A stretch of DNA of 64,000 nt from Clostridia bacterium (GTDB taxonomy: Bacteria; Bacillota; Clostridia; Christensenellales; Borkfalkiaceae): positions 62,001 to 126,000 of the forward strand of contig JAFTWU010000017.1 in NCBI GenBank assembly GCA_017465145.1, given 5' to 3'. Under the pieces are notes generated by a model. The model ran no database searches. It was given only the letters and a program-made list of their open reading frames with translations, and was not told the DNA's origin. This document shows, piece by piece, positions 33,349 to 41,850 of this stretch. A program made the position numbers and the translations under genes. The number at the start of each line of letters is the position of its first letter. Position 1 is the first letter of the stretch.

Positions 33349-34014
33349 ATGAGCAACATTTTTAATATCGCACTAGATGGTCCTTCTGGTAGTGGTAAAA
33401 GCACGATTGCAAAAAAATTATCTTCTAAACTTGATATTTTATATCTTGATACGGGGGCAATGTATAGGGCAACGGCATTAAAGGCATTAAGCCTAGGAAT
33501 AGACACTTTTGATGCTGACGGCGTTTCAACTTTTATAGACGATATTGACCTTGAAATTAAGTATATCGACGGCACTCAACATACATATTTAGATGGCGAA
33601 GACGTTTCTGAAAGAATTAGAGAACCGCACGTTTCTATGGCGGCATCTAATATTTCAAGCTTAAAATGTGTTAGACTTAAAATGGTTGATATGCAAAGAA
33701 AAATTGCAAAAACTATGTCTTGCGTTTTAGATGGCAGGGATATTGGTTCTTACGTTTTGCCTGACGCTCAATTTAAATTTTACATAACTGCAAGCGTTGA
33801 CGTTAGAGCGGATAGACGTTTTAAGGAATTAACGCTTAAAGGTCATAAGGTAGACTTTGAAGAATTGAAGAAGGAAATCGAACAACGCGATTATAACGAT
33901 AGTCATAGAGATTTTGCGCCCTTAAAACAAGCTGACGACGCTATTGTTATTGATACTTCCTTTATGAGTGTTGACGCTGTTATAAATAAGGTTTTATCGT
34001 ATATAGAAAAATAA
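33349..34014 (+). CDS. cmk: Cytidylate kinase
   Basis: This 221-residue kinase has a P-loop GPSGSGKST at about 10-18, LDTGAMYRA at about 33-41, LDGRDIGSYVLPDA (~127-140) and the RDYNDSHRDFAPL lid (~184-195; here QRDYNDSHRD). It phosphorylates CMP and dCMP. AAGGAG precedes the ATG. ispH-rpsA follows 18 nt later; the plsC gene often found between them in Clostridia is absent. Confidence 0.97.
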   Translation: MSNIFNIALDGPSGSGKSTIAKKLSSKLDILYLDTGAMYRATALKALSLGIDTFDADGVSTFIDDIDLEIKYIDGTQHTYLDGEDVSERIREPHVSMAASNISSLKCVRLKMVDMQRKIAKTMSCVLDGRDIGSYVLPDAQFKFYITASVDVRADRRFKELTLKGHKVDFEELKKEIEQRDYNDSHRDFAPLKQADDAIVIDTSFMSVDAVINKVLSYIEK

Positions 34015-34032
34015 GGATTGTTTTAGCGAATA

Positions 34033-36231
34033 ATGGTTATATATAAAGGTAAACATTCCGGTTTTTGTTTTGGTGTAAAGCGAGCTGTTGATAGAGCGCT
34101 TGAACTTGCAAATAGTGGCGGAAATATTTACGTTCTTGGCGAAATTATACATAACGAATCAGTTGTTAAAAAACTTAAAGACTGTGGCGTTACAACGTTA
34201 AATTCTATTGATGAAGTGGACTTGAAAAAGGGTGATACCGTTATTATTAGGACTCACGGCGAACCGAAGTCTACTTTTAATAAACTAGAAGAAAAAGGTG
34301 TTAACGTTGTTGATGCAACTTGTCCTTTCGTTAGGGATATTCAAAAGATAGTTGAAAAGCATTATAACGATGGTTATAAAATTGTAATTATAGGGCAAGA
34401 TAAGCACCCTGAAATTATTGGTATTAACGGTTGGTGTAACGGTACGGCTTTAATTACTGATGACTTTAAGGTTATTTCTGCACTTAGCGACGATAAAATT
34501 TGTATAGTCGTTCAAACGACCTTTTCAGAGAAAAAATATGATGAAATAATTTCAAAAATTGCTTTTTCAACCCCAAAAACAGTTGATATTTTCAAAACAA
34601 TTTGCTATACTACGAGTAAGCGTCAAAAAGAGGCGGAACATTTATCAAAAGTATGTGACTGCGTTATAGTTTTAGGTGGTGCAAACAGTAATAATACAGA
34701 AAGATTATTTGACGTTTGCATTAAAAACTGTGAAAACGTTTTCCGCATTGTAAATCCCGCAGAATTTGATTACGCTAAAATAAAATATTTTAATAAGATA
34801 GGAATTGTCTTTGGTGCATCGACGCCCATAGAACAATTTCAGGAGGTTGTCTCAGCTATGGAGAAAGTTACAGAAGAAATCATCACTACCGAAACTGTTA
34901 ATAGTGAAGATTTAAAGGCAGAAAGTCAAGAAGTTGTTGCAGAAGTTGCAGCAGAAGAAGTTGTTAGCGAAAAACCCGCTAAGAAAGAAAAGAAAGCACC
35001 CGCTAAATCTGAAATGCAAGCGGCTTTTGATAACATTAAGCCCAGCAAAGATTATAGGGTAGGTCAAATCGTTACTGCAAGAATTTCATCTGCAGGTGAT
35101 AACGGTCTTACCATTTCTTTAAAGAACATCAAAAACGACTTTGAACTTTCAAAAGATGAGATGCTCGCTGAATACGTTAAAGACGAATATAAAGAAAAAG
35201 TTGGCGCAGAAATTCGCCTTATGGTTATCGGCAAAAATCCCTTAAGATTCTCTGAAAAAGCTATGGCAAAAGTTCTTAAGGAAGAAGCTGAAATTGAAGA
35301 AATTAGAAACGGCAAATTGTTTGAAGCTGTTATCACCGCTACTAACAAAGGTGGTTTGACCGGTAAATACGGCAGTTACGAAGTTTTCGTTCCTTCTTCT
35401 CAAATCAAAATGGGTTTTGTTAAAGATTTAGAAAAATTCGTTGGCAAAACTTTAACCTTAAAAGCAGAAAAGGTTGAAAGCCGTGGTGCTAGACGTCAAA
35501 TCGTTGGCTCTCACAAAGTTATTTTAGAAGCTGAAAGAGCTGAACGTGAAGCAGCTAAGGCAGCTAAAGAAAAGGAATTCTTTGATAACGTTCAAGAAGG
35601 TGATATCGTTTTAGGCACTCCCGTAAGATTTGCATCTTTTGGTGCTTTCGTTGAAGTAAACGGTTTCGATTGCTTGGCTCATATTTCAGATTTAAGCTGG
35701 ACCGGTTGCAAAGACTGTGCTGAAGTTTTAGAACTTAATAAAGAATATGAATTTAAGGTTCTTAAATTAGACCAAGAAAAGAAAAAGGTTTCTATCGGTT
35801 ATAAACAACTTCAACCTAGACCTTGGGACTTAGTTGGTGAAAAATACAACGTTGGCGACGTTATTAACGGCAAAGTTGTAAGAATCGTTTCTTTCGGTGC
35901 TTTCGTTGAAATTGAAAAAGGTGTTGACGGTTTAGTTCACGTTTCACAAATTTCAAACGAATGGTTAGAAAACCCCGTAACCGCTTTAGAAGTTGGTCAA
36001 GTTGTTGACGCTAAGATTCTTGACATCAATACTGAAAAGGAAAAAATCACTCTTTCTATAAAGGCATTACTTCCTGAAGTTGAAAAGCCCGCTAAAGAAG
36101 AAGACGATAAGAAAGCAGCTAAAGGCAAAAAGCGTGCAGCTAAAGCTGAAGATGCAGACGTTGAACTTCGTGAGTGGAAAGATGAAGGCAACGGTGGTGT
36201 AACTATTGCTGACATGATGAACAATAAGTAA
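34033..36231 (+). CDS. ispH: Fused 4-hydroxy-3-methylbut-2-enyl diphosphate reductase (IspH) and ribosomal protein S1
   Basis: One 732-residue frame joins two proteins. Residues 1-280 are IspH, with the three [4Fe-4S] cysteines C12 (GFCFGVKRA), C97 (DATCPFV) and C191 (TICYTTSKRQ). It makes IPP and DMAPP in the MEP pathway. An acidic, Ala/Glu/Lys-rich linker spans about 281-335. Four S1 repeats follow at about 341-412, 427-499, 522-592 and 607-677; the third and fourth (SFGAFVEV, SFGAFVEIEKGVDGLVHVSQI) are closest to consensus. A Lys/Ala-rich tail ends it. This fusion is known from Clostridia. A terminator follows. Confidence 0.96.
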   Translation: MVIYKGKHSGFCFGVKRAVDRALELANSGGNIYVLGEIIHNESVVKKLKDCGVTTLNSIDEVDLKKGDTVIIRTHGEPKSTFNKLEEKGVNVVDATCPFVRDIQKIVEKHYNDGYKIVIIGQDKHPEIIGINGWCNGTALITDDFKVISALSDDKICIVVQTTFSEKKYDEIISKIAFSTPKTVDIFKTICYTTSKRQKEAEHLSKVCDCVIVLGGANSNNTERLFDVCIKNCENVFRIVNPAEFDYAKIKYFNKIGIVFGASTPIEQFQEVVSAMEKVTEEIITTETVNSEDLKAESQEVVAEVAAEEVVSEKPAKKEKKAPAKSEMQAAFDNIKPSKDYRVGQIVTARISSAGDNGLTISLKNIKNDFELSKDEMLAEYVKDEYKEKVGAEIRLMVIGKNPLRFSEKAMAKVLKEEAEIEEIRNGKLFEAVITATNKGGLTGKYGSYEVFVPSSQIKMGFVKDLEKFVGKTLTLKAEKVESRGARRQIVGSHKVILEAERAEREAAKAAKEKEFFDNVQEGDIVLGTPVRFASFGAFVEVNGFDCLAHISDLSWTGCKDCAEVLELNKEYEFKVLKLDQEKKKVSIGYKQLQPRPWDLVGEKYNVGDVINGKVVRIVSFGAFVEIEKGVDGLVHVSQISNEWLENPVTALEVGQVVDAKILDINTEKEKITLSIKALLPEVEKPAKEEDDKKAAKGKKRAAKAEDADVELREWKDEGNGGVTIADMMNNK

Positions 36232-36244
36232 TTAATTGTTAATT

Positions 36245-36275
36245 AAAAGCCTTACCTAACGGTAGGGCTTTTTTG
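36245..36275 (+). terminator. Terminator of ispH-rpsA
   Basis: AAAAGCCTTACC pairs with GGTAGGGCTTTT (one wobble) around TAAC and is followed by T. Confidence 0.9.
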
Positions 36276-36297
36276 TTGCAAAAATACATTAATTAAT

Positions 36298-36326
36298 GAA
36301 TATTTATTTTACGGCATCAATACAAT
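36298..36326 (+). promoter_or_regulatory. Predicted sigma-E-type promoter of the spoIIIA operon
   Basis: GAATATT (36298-36304) fits the sporulation sigma-E -35 pattern, followed by 14 nt and AATACAAT (36319-36326), which matches the -10 at seven of eight positions. The -10 ends 6 nt before the ATG at 36333, so the message may begin at the start codon. A 9-bp inverted repeat (GCATCAATA 36314-36322, TATTGATGC 36328-36336) spans the -10 and the ATG. Sigma-E control of this operon is established in Bacillus. Confidence 0.5.
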
Positions 36327-36332
36327 ATATTG

Positions 36333-37229
36333 ATGCTGTTTTATTTTTTACCAGGTGAATATTTGGACGGGCTATCATTCATTAACATAAACAAAATTTG
36401 TGCGATAAGACTTAGAGTGAATCAACCCGTAATTGTCAACGGAGATGGGTTTAATAGGTATTTAAGTGTAAAAGGTTTAACGAAAAACAAAAAAGACGCC
36501 ATTATTTGTTGCCAGAATCATATTGAAAGCATTATAGAAAGCATAACTGAACGAAGTTTGTATGCATTTAACGATAAATTAAAACAAGGATATTTAACTA
36601 CAAGAGATGGTGTTAGAGTTGGAATAGCAGGAGAATGCGTTTATGATGGCGATAAAATAGTTACTATAAAAAACGTTTCATCATTAAACGTAAGAATTCC
36701 GCATGAAGTAAACGGGTGTTCAAACGAAGTTTATGAAGTTATCGTTAATAAAATAAATAACGATGGGCAAGGAAGTTTATGTAAAATTAATAATACGCTA
36801 TTAATTTCACCGCCAACTAAGGGAAAAACAACGATATTAAAAGATTTAGCGAATAAATTTAACGTTACGTTAGATAAAAATATTCTAATTATAGATGAAA
36901 GACAAGAATTTTCATCTATTTACGGCGAGAATATCGACGTTATTAAAAATTCTAGTAAAATATATAGTTTTAATTACGCTATAAGGTCAATGGCGCCTGA
37001 TATCGTTATCACGGATGAATTATCTAATAAAGATGATTGGGACTGTGTAAAAAAGGCATCGATTAGCGGGGTAAACGTTATAGCAAGTTGTCATGGCTCG
37101 GGCATAGATGACGTTAGAAAAAACGATTTATTTATTAAAGACGTTTTTGATAGGTATATCGTTTTAGATAATGGTATAAAACCTGGCGTTATTAAATGTG
37201 TTTACGATTGTGATTTTATAAAGATATGA
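36333..37229 (+). CDS. spoIIIAA: Stage III sporulation protein AA (ATPase)
   Basis: The ~298-residue protein has a P-loop near residue 161 (SPPTKGKTTILKDLA), a Walker B strand ILIIDERQEF and the motif APDIVITDELS, all as in SpoIIIAA. The N-terminal ICAIRLRVNQPVIV is also typical. SpoIIIAA is a cytoplasmic secretion-type ATPase thought to power the SpoIIIA-SpoIIQ channel that joins mother cell and forespore. ATG at 36333 is preferred over TTG at 36330. No ribosome binding site is seen. It is first in an eight-gene operon with overlaps of a few bases. Confidence 0.96.
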   Translation: MLFYFLPGEYLDGLSFININKICAIRLRVNQPVIVNGDGFNRYLSVKGLTKNKKDAIICCQNHIESIIESITERSLYAFNDKLKQGYLTTRDGVRVGIAGECVYDGDKIVTIKNVSSLNVRIPHEVNGCSNEVYEVIVNKINNDGQGSLCKINNTLLISPPTKGKTTILKDLANKFNVTLDKNILIIDERQEFSSIYGENIDVIKNSSKIYSFNYAIRSMAPDIVITDELSNKDDWDCVKKASISGVNVIASCHGSGIDDVRKNDLFIKDVFDRYIVLDNGIKPGVIKCVYDCDFIKI

Positions 37230-37711
37230 AAATTATTTTTGGCTTTATATCAATAATTATATGCACCTTTCTGGGATATAAATTTTCCTTAAAATACTCT
37301 GGGAAAAAGAAGTATTACGAGAGTTTTTACAATTTTAATAAATTAATGCAAACGGAAGTTAGGTTCAAACAGGCTACCTTAAAAGAAACGTTAAAAAACA
37401 TAAATGAAAACGATGATTTTTATGTAATTTTAAAAGATTGTTTTGTTTCTAATATAAAATTTGACGAATTGTTAAAAGAAAAGAACAAAAAAATTAAATA
37501 TTTAACTAAAGATGACGTTGATTATCTGCAAACTTACGTCAACAATTTAGGCACTACTGACCTTGATACTCAATCAAGATTTTTAGACGTAGCGGACAAG
37601 GTGTTAATTGAGAAAAATACAAAAGCAAATAAAGATGAAAATAAATATAAAACTTTATGCTTAAAAATTGGTTTTTTAATTGGATTAATGATTTTTATAA
37701 TAATTTTATAG
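37226..37711 (+). CDS. spoIIIAB: Stage III sporulation protein AB
   Basis: The 161-residue protein has an N-terminal membrane helix (KIIFGFISIIICTFLGYKF), a helical cytoplasmic middle with LMQTEVRFKQATLKETL, a LGTTDLDTQSRFL motif and a C-terminal hydrophobic helix. This is the SpoIIIAB layout, and the gene overlaps spoIIIAA by 4 nt. SpoIIIAB resembles type II secretion GspF-like membrane platform proteins, and its place in the operon supports the call. Confidence 0.93.
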   Translation: MKIIFGFISIIICTFLGYKFSLKYSGKKKYYESFYNFNKLMQTEVRFKQATLKETLKNINENDDFYVILKDCFVSNIKFDELLKEKNKKIKYLTKDDVDYLQTYVNNLGTTDLDTQSRFLDVADKVLIEKNTKANKDENKYKTLCLKIGFLIGLMIFIIIL

Positions 37712-37717
37712 GTAAAA

Positions 37718-37912
37718 ATGGGCGTAGAAATAATATTTAAAATAGCCGCTATTGGAATATTGATAACGGTAATAACTCAAATTTTACGAAAAAGTGATAG
37801 AGATGATATTGCAACGCTTGTTTCACTTGTTGGCTTAATTATCGTTTTAACGCTAGTTATTAATATGATTAGTGAACTTTTTTCTAACGTAAAAAATATA
37901 TTCAACATTTAA
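37718..37912 (+). CDS. spoIIIAC: Stage III sporulation protein AC
   Basis: A 64-residue protein of two membrane helices (IIFKIAAIGILITVITQIL; ATLVSLVGLIIVLTLVINMI) separated by RKSDRDDIA. Size, sequence and place match SpoIIIAC, a membrane subunit of the SpoIIIA complex. Confidence 0.95.
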   Translation: MGVEIIFKIAAIGILITVITQILRKSDRDDIATLVSLVGLIIVLTLVINMISELFSNVKNIFNI

Positions 37913-37913
37913 A

Positions 37914-38294
37914 GTGCTAAAAATCGTTGGTGTTGCGCTTGTATGCGCAATTTTAATTTTATATTTAAGAAGTGTAAATAACGAACTTGCTCTTCCTGCA
38001 ACCATTGGCTCTGGGATAATAATCTTATACCTAGCTTTAAGTTACGTTGCCGATACTTTTACGGTTATTAGTTCTTTAATAGATATGACAAAAGTCGATG
38101 GAACTTACTTTGGTATTATATTTAAAATAACCGCTATTGGATATTTAGTGGAGTTTGGGGCAGGCGCGGTTGAAGATTTTGGGCTTAAAAGCCTAGCAGA
38201 CAAGCTAGTTTTTGCTGGGAAAATAATAATTTTAGGCGTTTCCATGCCTATAATATATGCCGTTATAAATTTACTTTCTGGAATACTTAATTAA
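37914..38294 (+). CDS. spoIIIAD: Stage III sporulation protein AD
   Basis: The 126-residue membrane protein has about four hydrophobic segments and the SpoIIIAD/AC-type motif YFGIIFKITAIGYLVEFGAG. It begins at a GTG one base after the spoIIIAC stop, and its stop overlaps the spoIIIAE start. It is part of the membrane platform of the channel. Confidence 0.94.
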   Translation: MLKIVGVALVCAILILYLRSVNNELALPATIGSGIIILYLALSYVADTFTVISSLIDMTKVDGTYFGIIFKITAIGYLVEFGAGAVEDFGLKSLADKLVFAGKIIILGVSMPIIYAVINLLSGILN

Positions 38295-39454
38295 TGAAAA
38301 AAAAGATTTTATTTGTTTTTTCCGTTTTGATATCAGTTGTTTTTTTAACTCTAGCAACAACCTATACAGCAAACGCAACGGAATTATCTGATAATATAAA
38401 CGAACAATTAAATAATTTAGACTTAAGTGAACTGCAAAACTATTTTGACAACTTAAATAATAGTGGCTTTACTTCTGATTTTTTATCTTATTTTTACGGA
38501 CTATTAAAAGGGGAATATCAATTTGATTATAAAACTCTTGGGGAATACGTTGTAAACTGTTTTTTAGGGCAAGTATATCAATTTATTCCCACAATGATAA
38601 GTATAATATCAATTGCAATTTTTTGTAGTGTAATACATAGCTTTAAGGGGAAATTTTTATCAGACGGTATATCTGATTTAATATCTTTTGTGTGTTTGAT
38701 TAGTGTTGTTTTATTAATTTCAAGTCAAATAATATCCATTTGGCAAAACACACAAATCACTTTAGAAAATATAGCGAAATTAGTTGAGATTATGTCACCC
38801 ATAATACTTACTTTAATGGTGGCTTCTGGGGCTAGTGTGTCTGCATCGGTATATAAGCCTGCCGTTACCTTTTTATGTGCTGGAATAATTAACATTGTTT
38901 TATATATAGTTTTACCTCTTGTAACGATTATGACCGTTTTTGCGGTTATTTCAAGTATATCAAAAACTACAAAACTAAATAAATTTGCCGAATTTATAAA
39001 CGGGGCAATTAAGTGGATATTAGGATTATCTTGTACTGTTTTTGGGCTATTTTTAACTATTCAAGGTGTTACGAGTGCAACTTTTGACGGTGTTTCTATA
39101 AAGGCAGCTAAATACGCAATATCAAATTCCGTACCGCTTATTGGTGGATTTTTACGCGATGGCTTTGATTTAGTTGTTGCGGGTAGTGTAATTATTAAAA
39201 ATGCAGTTGGTATAACGTCTCTTATAGTTTTATTTTTTCTACTTTTATCACCAGTTTTATATATGGCGGCATTTTCTTTAATGTTAAAGCTTGTTTCGGC
39301 ACTTGTTCAACCAATTTGTGACGTTTCTTTATCCGATTTTTGCATGTCAATATCAAAAGGGATAAGCTATTTATGTGTAACGTTACTTATAGTGGCATTT
39401 ATGTTTTTTATTATGGTTTTGCTTATGATATTTTCCGCTAATGCTTTTATATAA
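38294..39454 (+). CDS. spoIIIAE: Stage III sporulation protein AE
   Basis: This 386-residue polytopic protein has a cleavable-looking signal (KKKILFVFSVLISVVFLTLATTYTANA). An extracytoplasmic segment of about 80 residues and seven or eight membrane helices follow. The region LVEIMSPIILTLMVASGASVSASVYKPA is strongly SpoIIIAE-like. It is the largest membrane part of the SpoIIIA complex. Confidence 0.96.
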   Translation: MKKKILFVFSVLISVVFLTLATTYTANATELSDNINEQLNNLDLSELQNYFDNLNNSGFTSDFLSYFYGLLKGEYQFDYKTLGEYVVNCFLGQVYQFIPTMISIISIAIFCSVIHSFKGKFLSDGISDLISFVCLISVVLLISSQIISIWQNTQITLENIAKLVEIMSPIILTLMVASGASVSASVYKPAVTFLCAGIINIVLYIVLPLVTIMTVFAVISSISKTTKLNKFAEFINGAIKWILGLSCTVFGLFLTIQGVTSATFDGVSIKAAKYAISNSVPLIGGFLRDGFDLVVAGSVIIKNAVGITSLIVLFFLLLSPVLYMAAFSLMLKLVSALVQPICDVSLSDFCMSISKGISYLCVTLLIVAFMFFIMVLLMIFSANAFI

Positions 39455-39474
39455 ACTGCAAATAGGAGTGAATT

Positions 39475-39966
39475 TTGGAAGGAATAAAAGGTTGGGTTAT
39501 AACAATATGCGCCGTTGTGCTTTTAACGACGATTATAACGATATTAGTTCCAAATGGAAGGACTTCTTTCGTTATAAAAGGTGTTTTTTCACTTTTGACA
39601 ACGTTAATAATAATTTCGCCAATATGTCATGTTGTAAATAACGGTTTTTCTTTTAATGATTTTACCTTGGAAAATCCTATCGAAATACAATATGATTTTG
39701 TTGATTATATTGGAACTAAAAGGGCGGAAGAGTATAAAAATGGGTGCGAAAAAATTTTAGTTGAACTAGGTGTTACTAAAGCGGAAATTGAAATTAATTA
39801 TTTAATTGATGAAAACTATAATTTTTCGATAAAAAACGCAATTGTAAATTTAAAAAGTGCAGTTATAAATTCAAACAGCGCGCATATAGATATTATCAAG
39901 GACGTGAAAAAGTCTCTGTCACGATATCTATCAATAACTGAAAGCGAGGTAGACGTATATGAGTGA
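39475..39966 (+). CDS. spoIIIAF: Stage III sporulation protein AF
   Basis: The 163-residue protein starts at TTG 39475 with AGGAG just upstream. Two N-terminal membrane helices (GWVITICAVVLLTTIITILV; VFSLLTTLIIISPI) lead to an extracytoplasmic ring-building-like domain (NGCEKILVELGVTKAEIEI). This matches SpoIIIAF. It overlaps spoIIIAG by 8 nt. Confidence 0.92.
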   Translation: MEGIKGWVITICAVVLLTTIITILVPNGRTSFVIKGVFSLLTTLIIISPICHVVNNGFSFNDFTLENPIEIQYDFVDYIGTKRAEEYKNGCEKILVELGVTKAEIEINYLIDENYNFSIKNAIVNLKSAVINSNSAHIDIIKDVKKSLSRYLSITESEVDVYE

Positions 39967-40477
39967 CGTAATTAATAAACTAAAACAAAAATCATCTAAT
40001 TTAATAAGCGAATTGAAAAATAATAAGGCTTTTAAGATTATAGCAATAATAATTCTTGTAATAGCAATAATTTTAATCTTATTTGGCAGTAGTTTTACTT
40101 CAAAAAAGAACACTCAAACAAGTTCTACAATAGAACAATACGTTTATTCTTTAGAAGAAAAATTAACCGAAACGTTATCCGCTGTTAAAGGTGCAGGAAA
40201 GGTTAAAGTCGTTATAACGGTAGAATCTGGTATGGAAACGGTTCTTGCTATGAAAACAACGGTAACGGAAACGGCAAGTGGAACGGAAACTGTGGAAACA
40301 CCTATTTTAGTTAATGGAAAAACTGTTGTTGTTAAAGAGTTATACCCTGAAATTGTAGGTGTGTTAATAGTTGCGGAAGGTGCTGATAGTTTAAGCGTTA
40401 TGTCAAAACTTCAACAAGCAACCGTATCACTTTTAGACGTTAATGTAAATCAAATTGAAATATTAACAATGAAATAA
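39959..40477 (+). CDS. spoIIIAG: Stage III sporulation protein AG
   Basis: A 172-residue bitopic protein: a basic N-terminus, a membrane helix at ~25-45 (FKIIAIIILVIAIILILFGS), then a ring-forming domain with EEKLTETLSAVKGAGKVKVV and a C-terminal QATVSLLDVNVNQIEIL. SpoIIIAG forms a large ring in the intermembrane space during engulfment. Confidence 0.96.
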   Translation: MSDVINKLKQKSSNLISELKNNKAFKIIAIIILVIAIILILFGSSFTSKKNTQTSSTIEQYVYSLEEKLTETLSAVKGAGKVKVVITVESGMETVLAMKTTVTETASGTETVETPILVNGKTVVVKELYPEIVGVLIVAEGADSLSVMSKLQQATVSLLDVNVNQIEILTMK

Positions 40478-40488
40478 AGGAGATTTTT

Positions 40489-40968
40489 ATGACAAAAAAG
40501 AAAAAAATTATCGTTTTATCTTGCATGATAGCGCTACTTGCAATTACAGCCGTTTTTAACTTTGTTATGACGACTGAAACTATTGACGTAGACCAAACTG
40601 CAGCGCTAACTTCATCAAATTATTTTGCGCAATATCGCGCTGAAAGGCTTACAACCCGCAACGAAGAAATTTTGCAACTAGATTCTATTATTGCATCTGC
40701 CGAAGACGGCAGTGAAGAAAAGAACGATGCGCTTGCTATGAAACTTGAATTAACCGAACTTACTGAAAAAGAAATGCTTTTAGAAACTCTTATTAAAGCA
40801 TACGGCTTTGAAGACGTCGTAGTAGTAATTGGGCTTGATTCTGATAACGTTAACGTTATTACAAAAAGTGCATCTTTATCAACCGACGATACTATAGCAA
40901 TTTATACAATTATTAATGATGAATTAGTTGCATCACCTGAAAACGTAAAAATAATACCGATTTCTTAA
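40489..40968 (+). CDS. spoIIIAH: Stage III sporulation protein AH
   Basis: The 159-residue bitopic protein has a membrane helix at about 5-27 and a helical then beta YscJ/FliF-like domain: YFAQYRAERLTTRNEEI is the hallmark segment, and EKEMLLETLIKAYGFEDVVVVI follows. SpoIIIAH binds forespore SpoIIQ across the intermembrane space. An AAAGGAG site precedes the ATG. It closes the operon; accB/accC, which follow it in Bacillus, are absent here. Confidence 0.95.
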   Translation: MTKKKKIIVLSCMIALLAITAVFNFVMTTETIDVDQTAALTSSNYFAQYRAERLTTRNEEILQLDSIIASAEDGSEEKNDALAMKLELTELTEKEMLLETLIKAYGFEDVVVVIGLDSDNVNVITKSASLSTDDTIAIYTIINDELVASPENVKIIPIS

Positions 40969-41031
40969 AAAAGACTATGCAAAATAAATATTTTGTGGTA
41001 CAATAAATAAAAAAGACATCAGGGGTTTATT

Positions 41032-41424
41032 ATGGCGCATTTTAAGAAAGTACCACAAAAAGCGCAAGTAGGCAAAATAGTATACGGCAACAGTATCGTT
41101 GACGATATCGTATTTTTTGCAGTAATGGAAATACCTTATATTGAACTTCACCAACATTCGCATTCTCGTGCAGGCGGTTCTTATAAAGTTTTCTTTGATA
41201 AAGAAGGTATTAGGGTAGACGTTGCTGTTAAAATTCACTATACTCAATCCGTGTCTGAAATGGCGTTTAGAATTCAAGATGGTATAAGACACGCCGTTGA
41301 ATCTATGACAGACTATCACGTTTACAAAGTTAACGTTACCGTTTTAGGTGTACTTTTTAACGAGATAACCGAAGTTAAAGAAGAACCTAAAGAAGAATTA
41401 AAAGAAGAAGTTAAAGAAGACTAA
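41032..41424 (+). CDS. Asp23/Gls24 family envelope stress protein
   Basis: The 130-residue protein has the Asp23 (DUF322) layout: GKIVYGNSIVDDIVFFAVMEI at the start, GVRVDVAVKIHY-like strands in the middle (IRVDVAVKIHYTQSVSEM), then VESMTDYHVYKVNVTVLGV. The tail is an acidic EEPKEELKEEVKED repeat. The yqhY-type paralogue lies before nusB in many Firmicutes, as here, and is linked to fatty-acid and envelope homeostasis. Confidence 0.9.
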   Translation: MAHFKKVPQKAQVGKIVYGNSIVDDIVFFAVMEIPYIELHQHSHSRAGGSYKVFFDKEGIRVDVAVKIHYTQSVSEMAFRIQDGIRHAVESMTDYHVYKVNVTVLGVLFNEITEVKEEPKEELKEEVKED

Positions 41425-41460
41425 TCTTTCTTAAAAAAATACTTACTAAAAGGTCTACCT

Positions 41461-41850
41461 ATGAGAAGTTTAGCAAGAGAAACAGTTTTTAAATTTTTAT
41501 ATTCACAGCTCTTCAATCCAAGTGATGAAGGGCTTTTTACTGTGTTAGCAAAAGAACTTAACGATGACGATAAATCTTTTGCGCAAAATCTAATTAAGAT
41601 TATCAATGAAAATGAAAGCGAATTTTTAGATAAAATTTCGCAATTATCCGTTGGTTATAAACTAAATCGTATATTTGCAACCGATAAATGCGCTCTTTTA
41701 ATTGGTATGGCGGAACTAAAAGGCTATCCCGAAACGGCCGTTGCAGTTGTCATTGACGAATCGGTTAAACTTGCCGCAAAATATTCTACTGAAAAGAGTA
41801 CGGATTTTGTTAACGGTATTCTTGCTGAATATGCTAAGGAGATAAGATAA
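41461..41850 (+). CDS. nusB: Transcription antitermination factor NusB
   Basis: This 129-residue helical protein starts RSLARETVFKFLYSQLF, equivalent to the NusB 'aRe-a-q-LYq' start. It ends VVIDESVKLAAKYSTEKSTDFVNGIL, the conserved C-terminal RNA-binding segment. NusB with NusE/S10 binds boxA in rRNA leaders. It overlaps folD by one base. Confidence 0.95.
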   Translation: MRSLARETVFKFLYSQLFNPSDEGLFTVLAKELNDDDKSFAQNLIKIINENESEFLDKISQLSVGYKLNRIFATDKCALLIGMAELKGYPETAVAVVIDESVKLAAKYSTEKSTDFVNGILAEYAKEIR

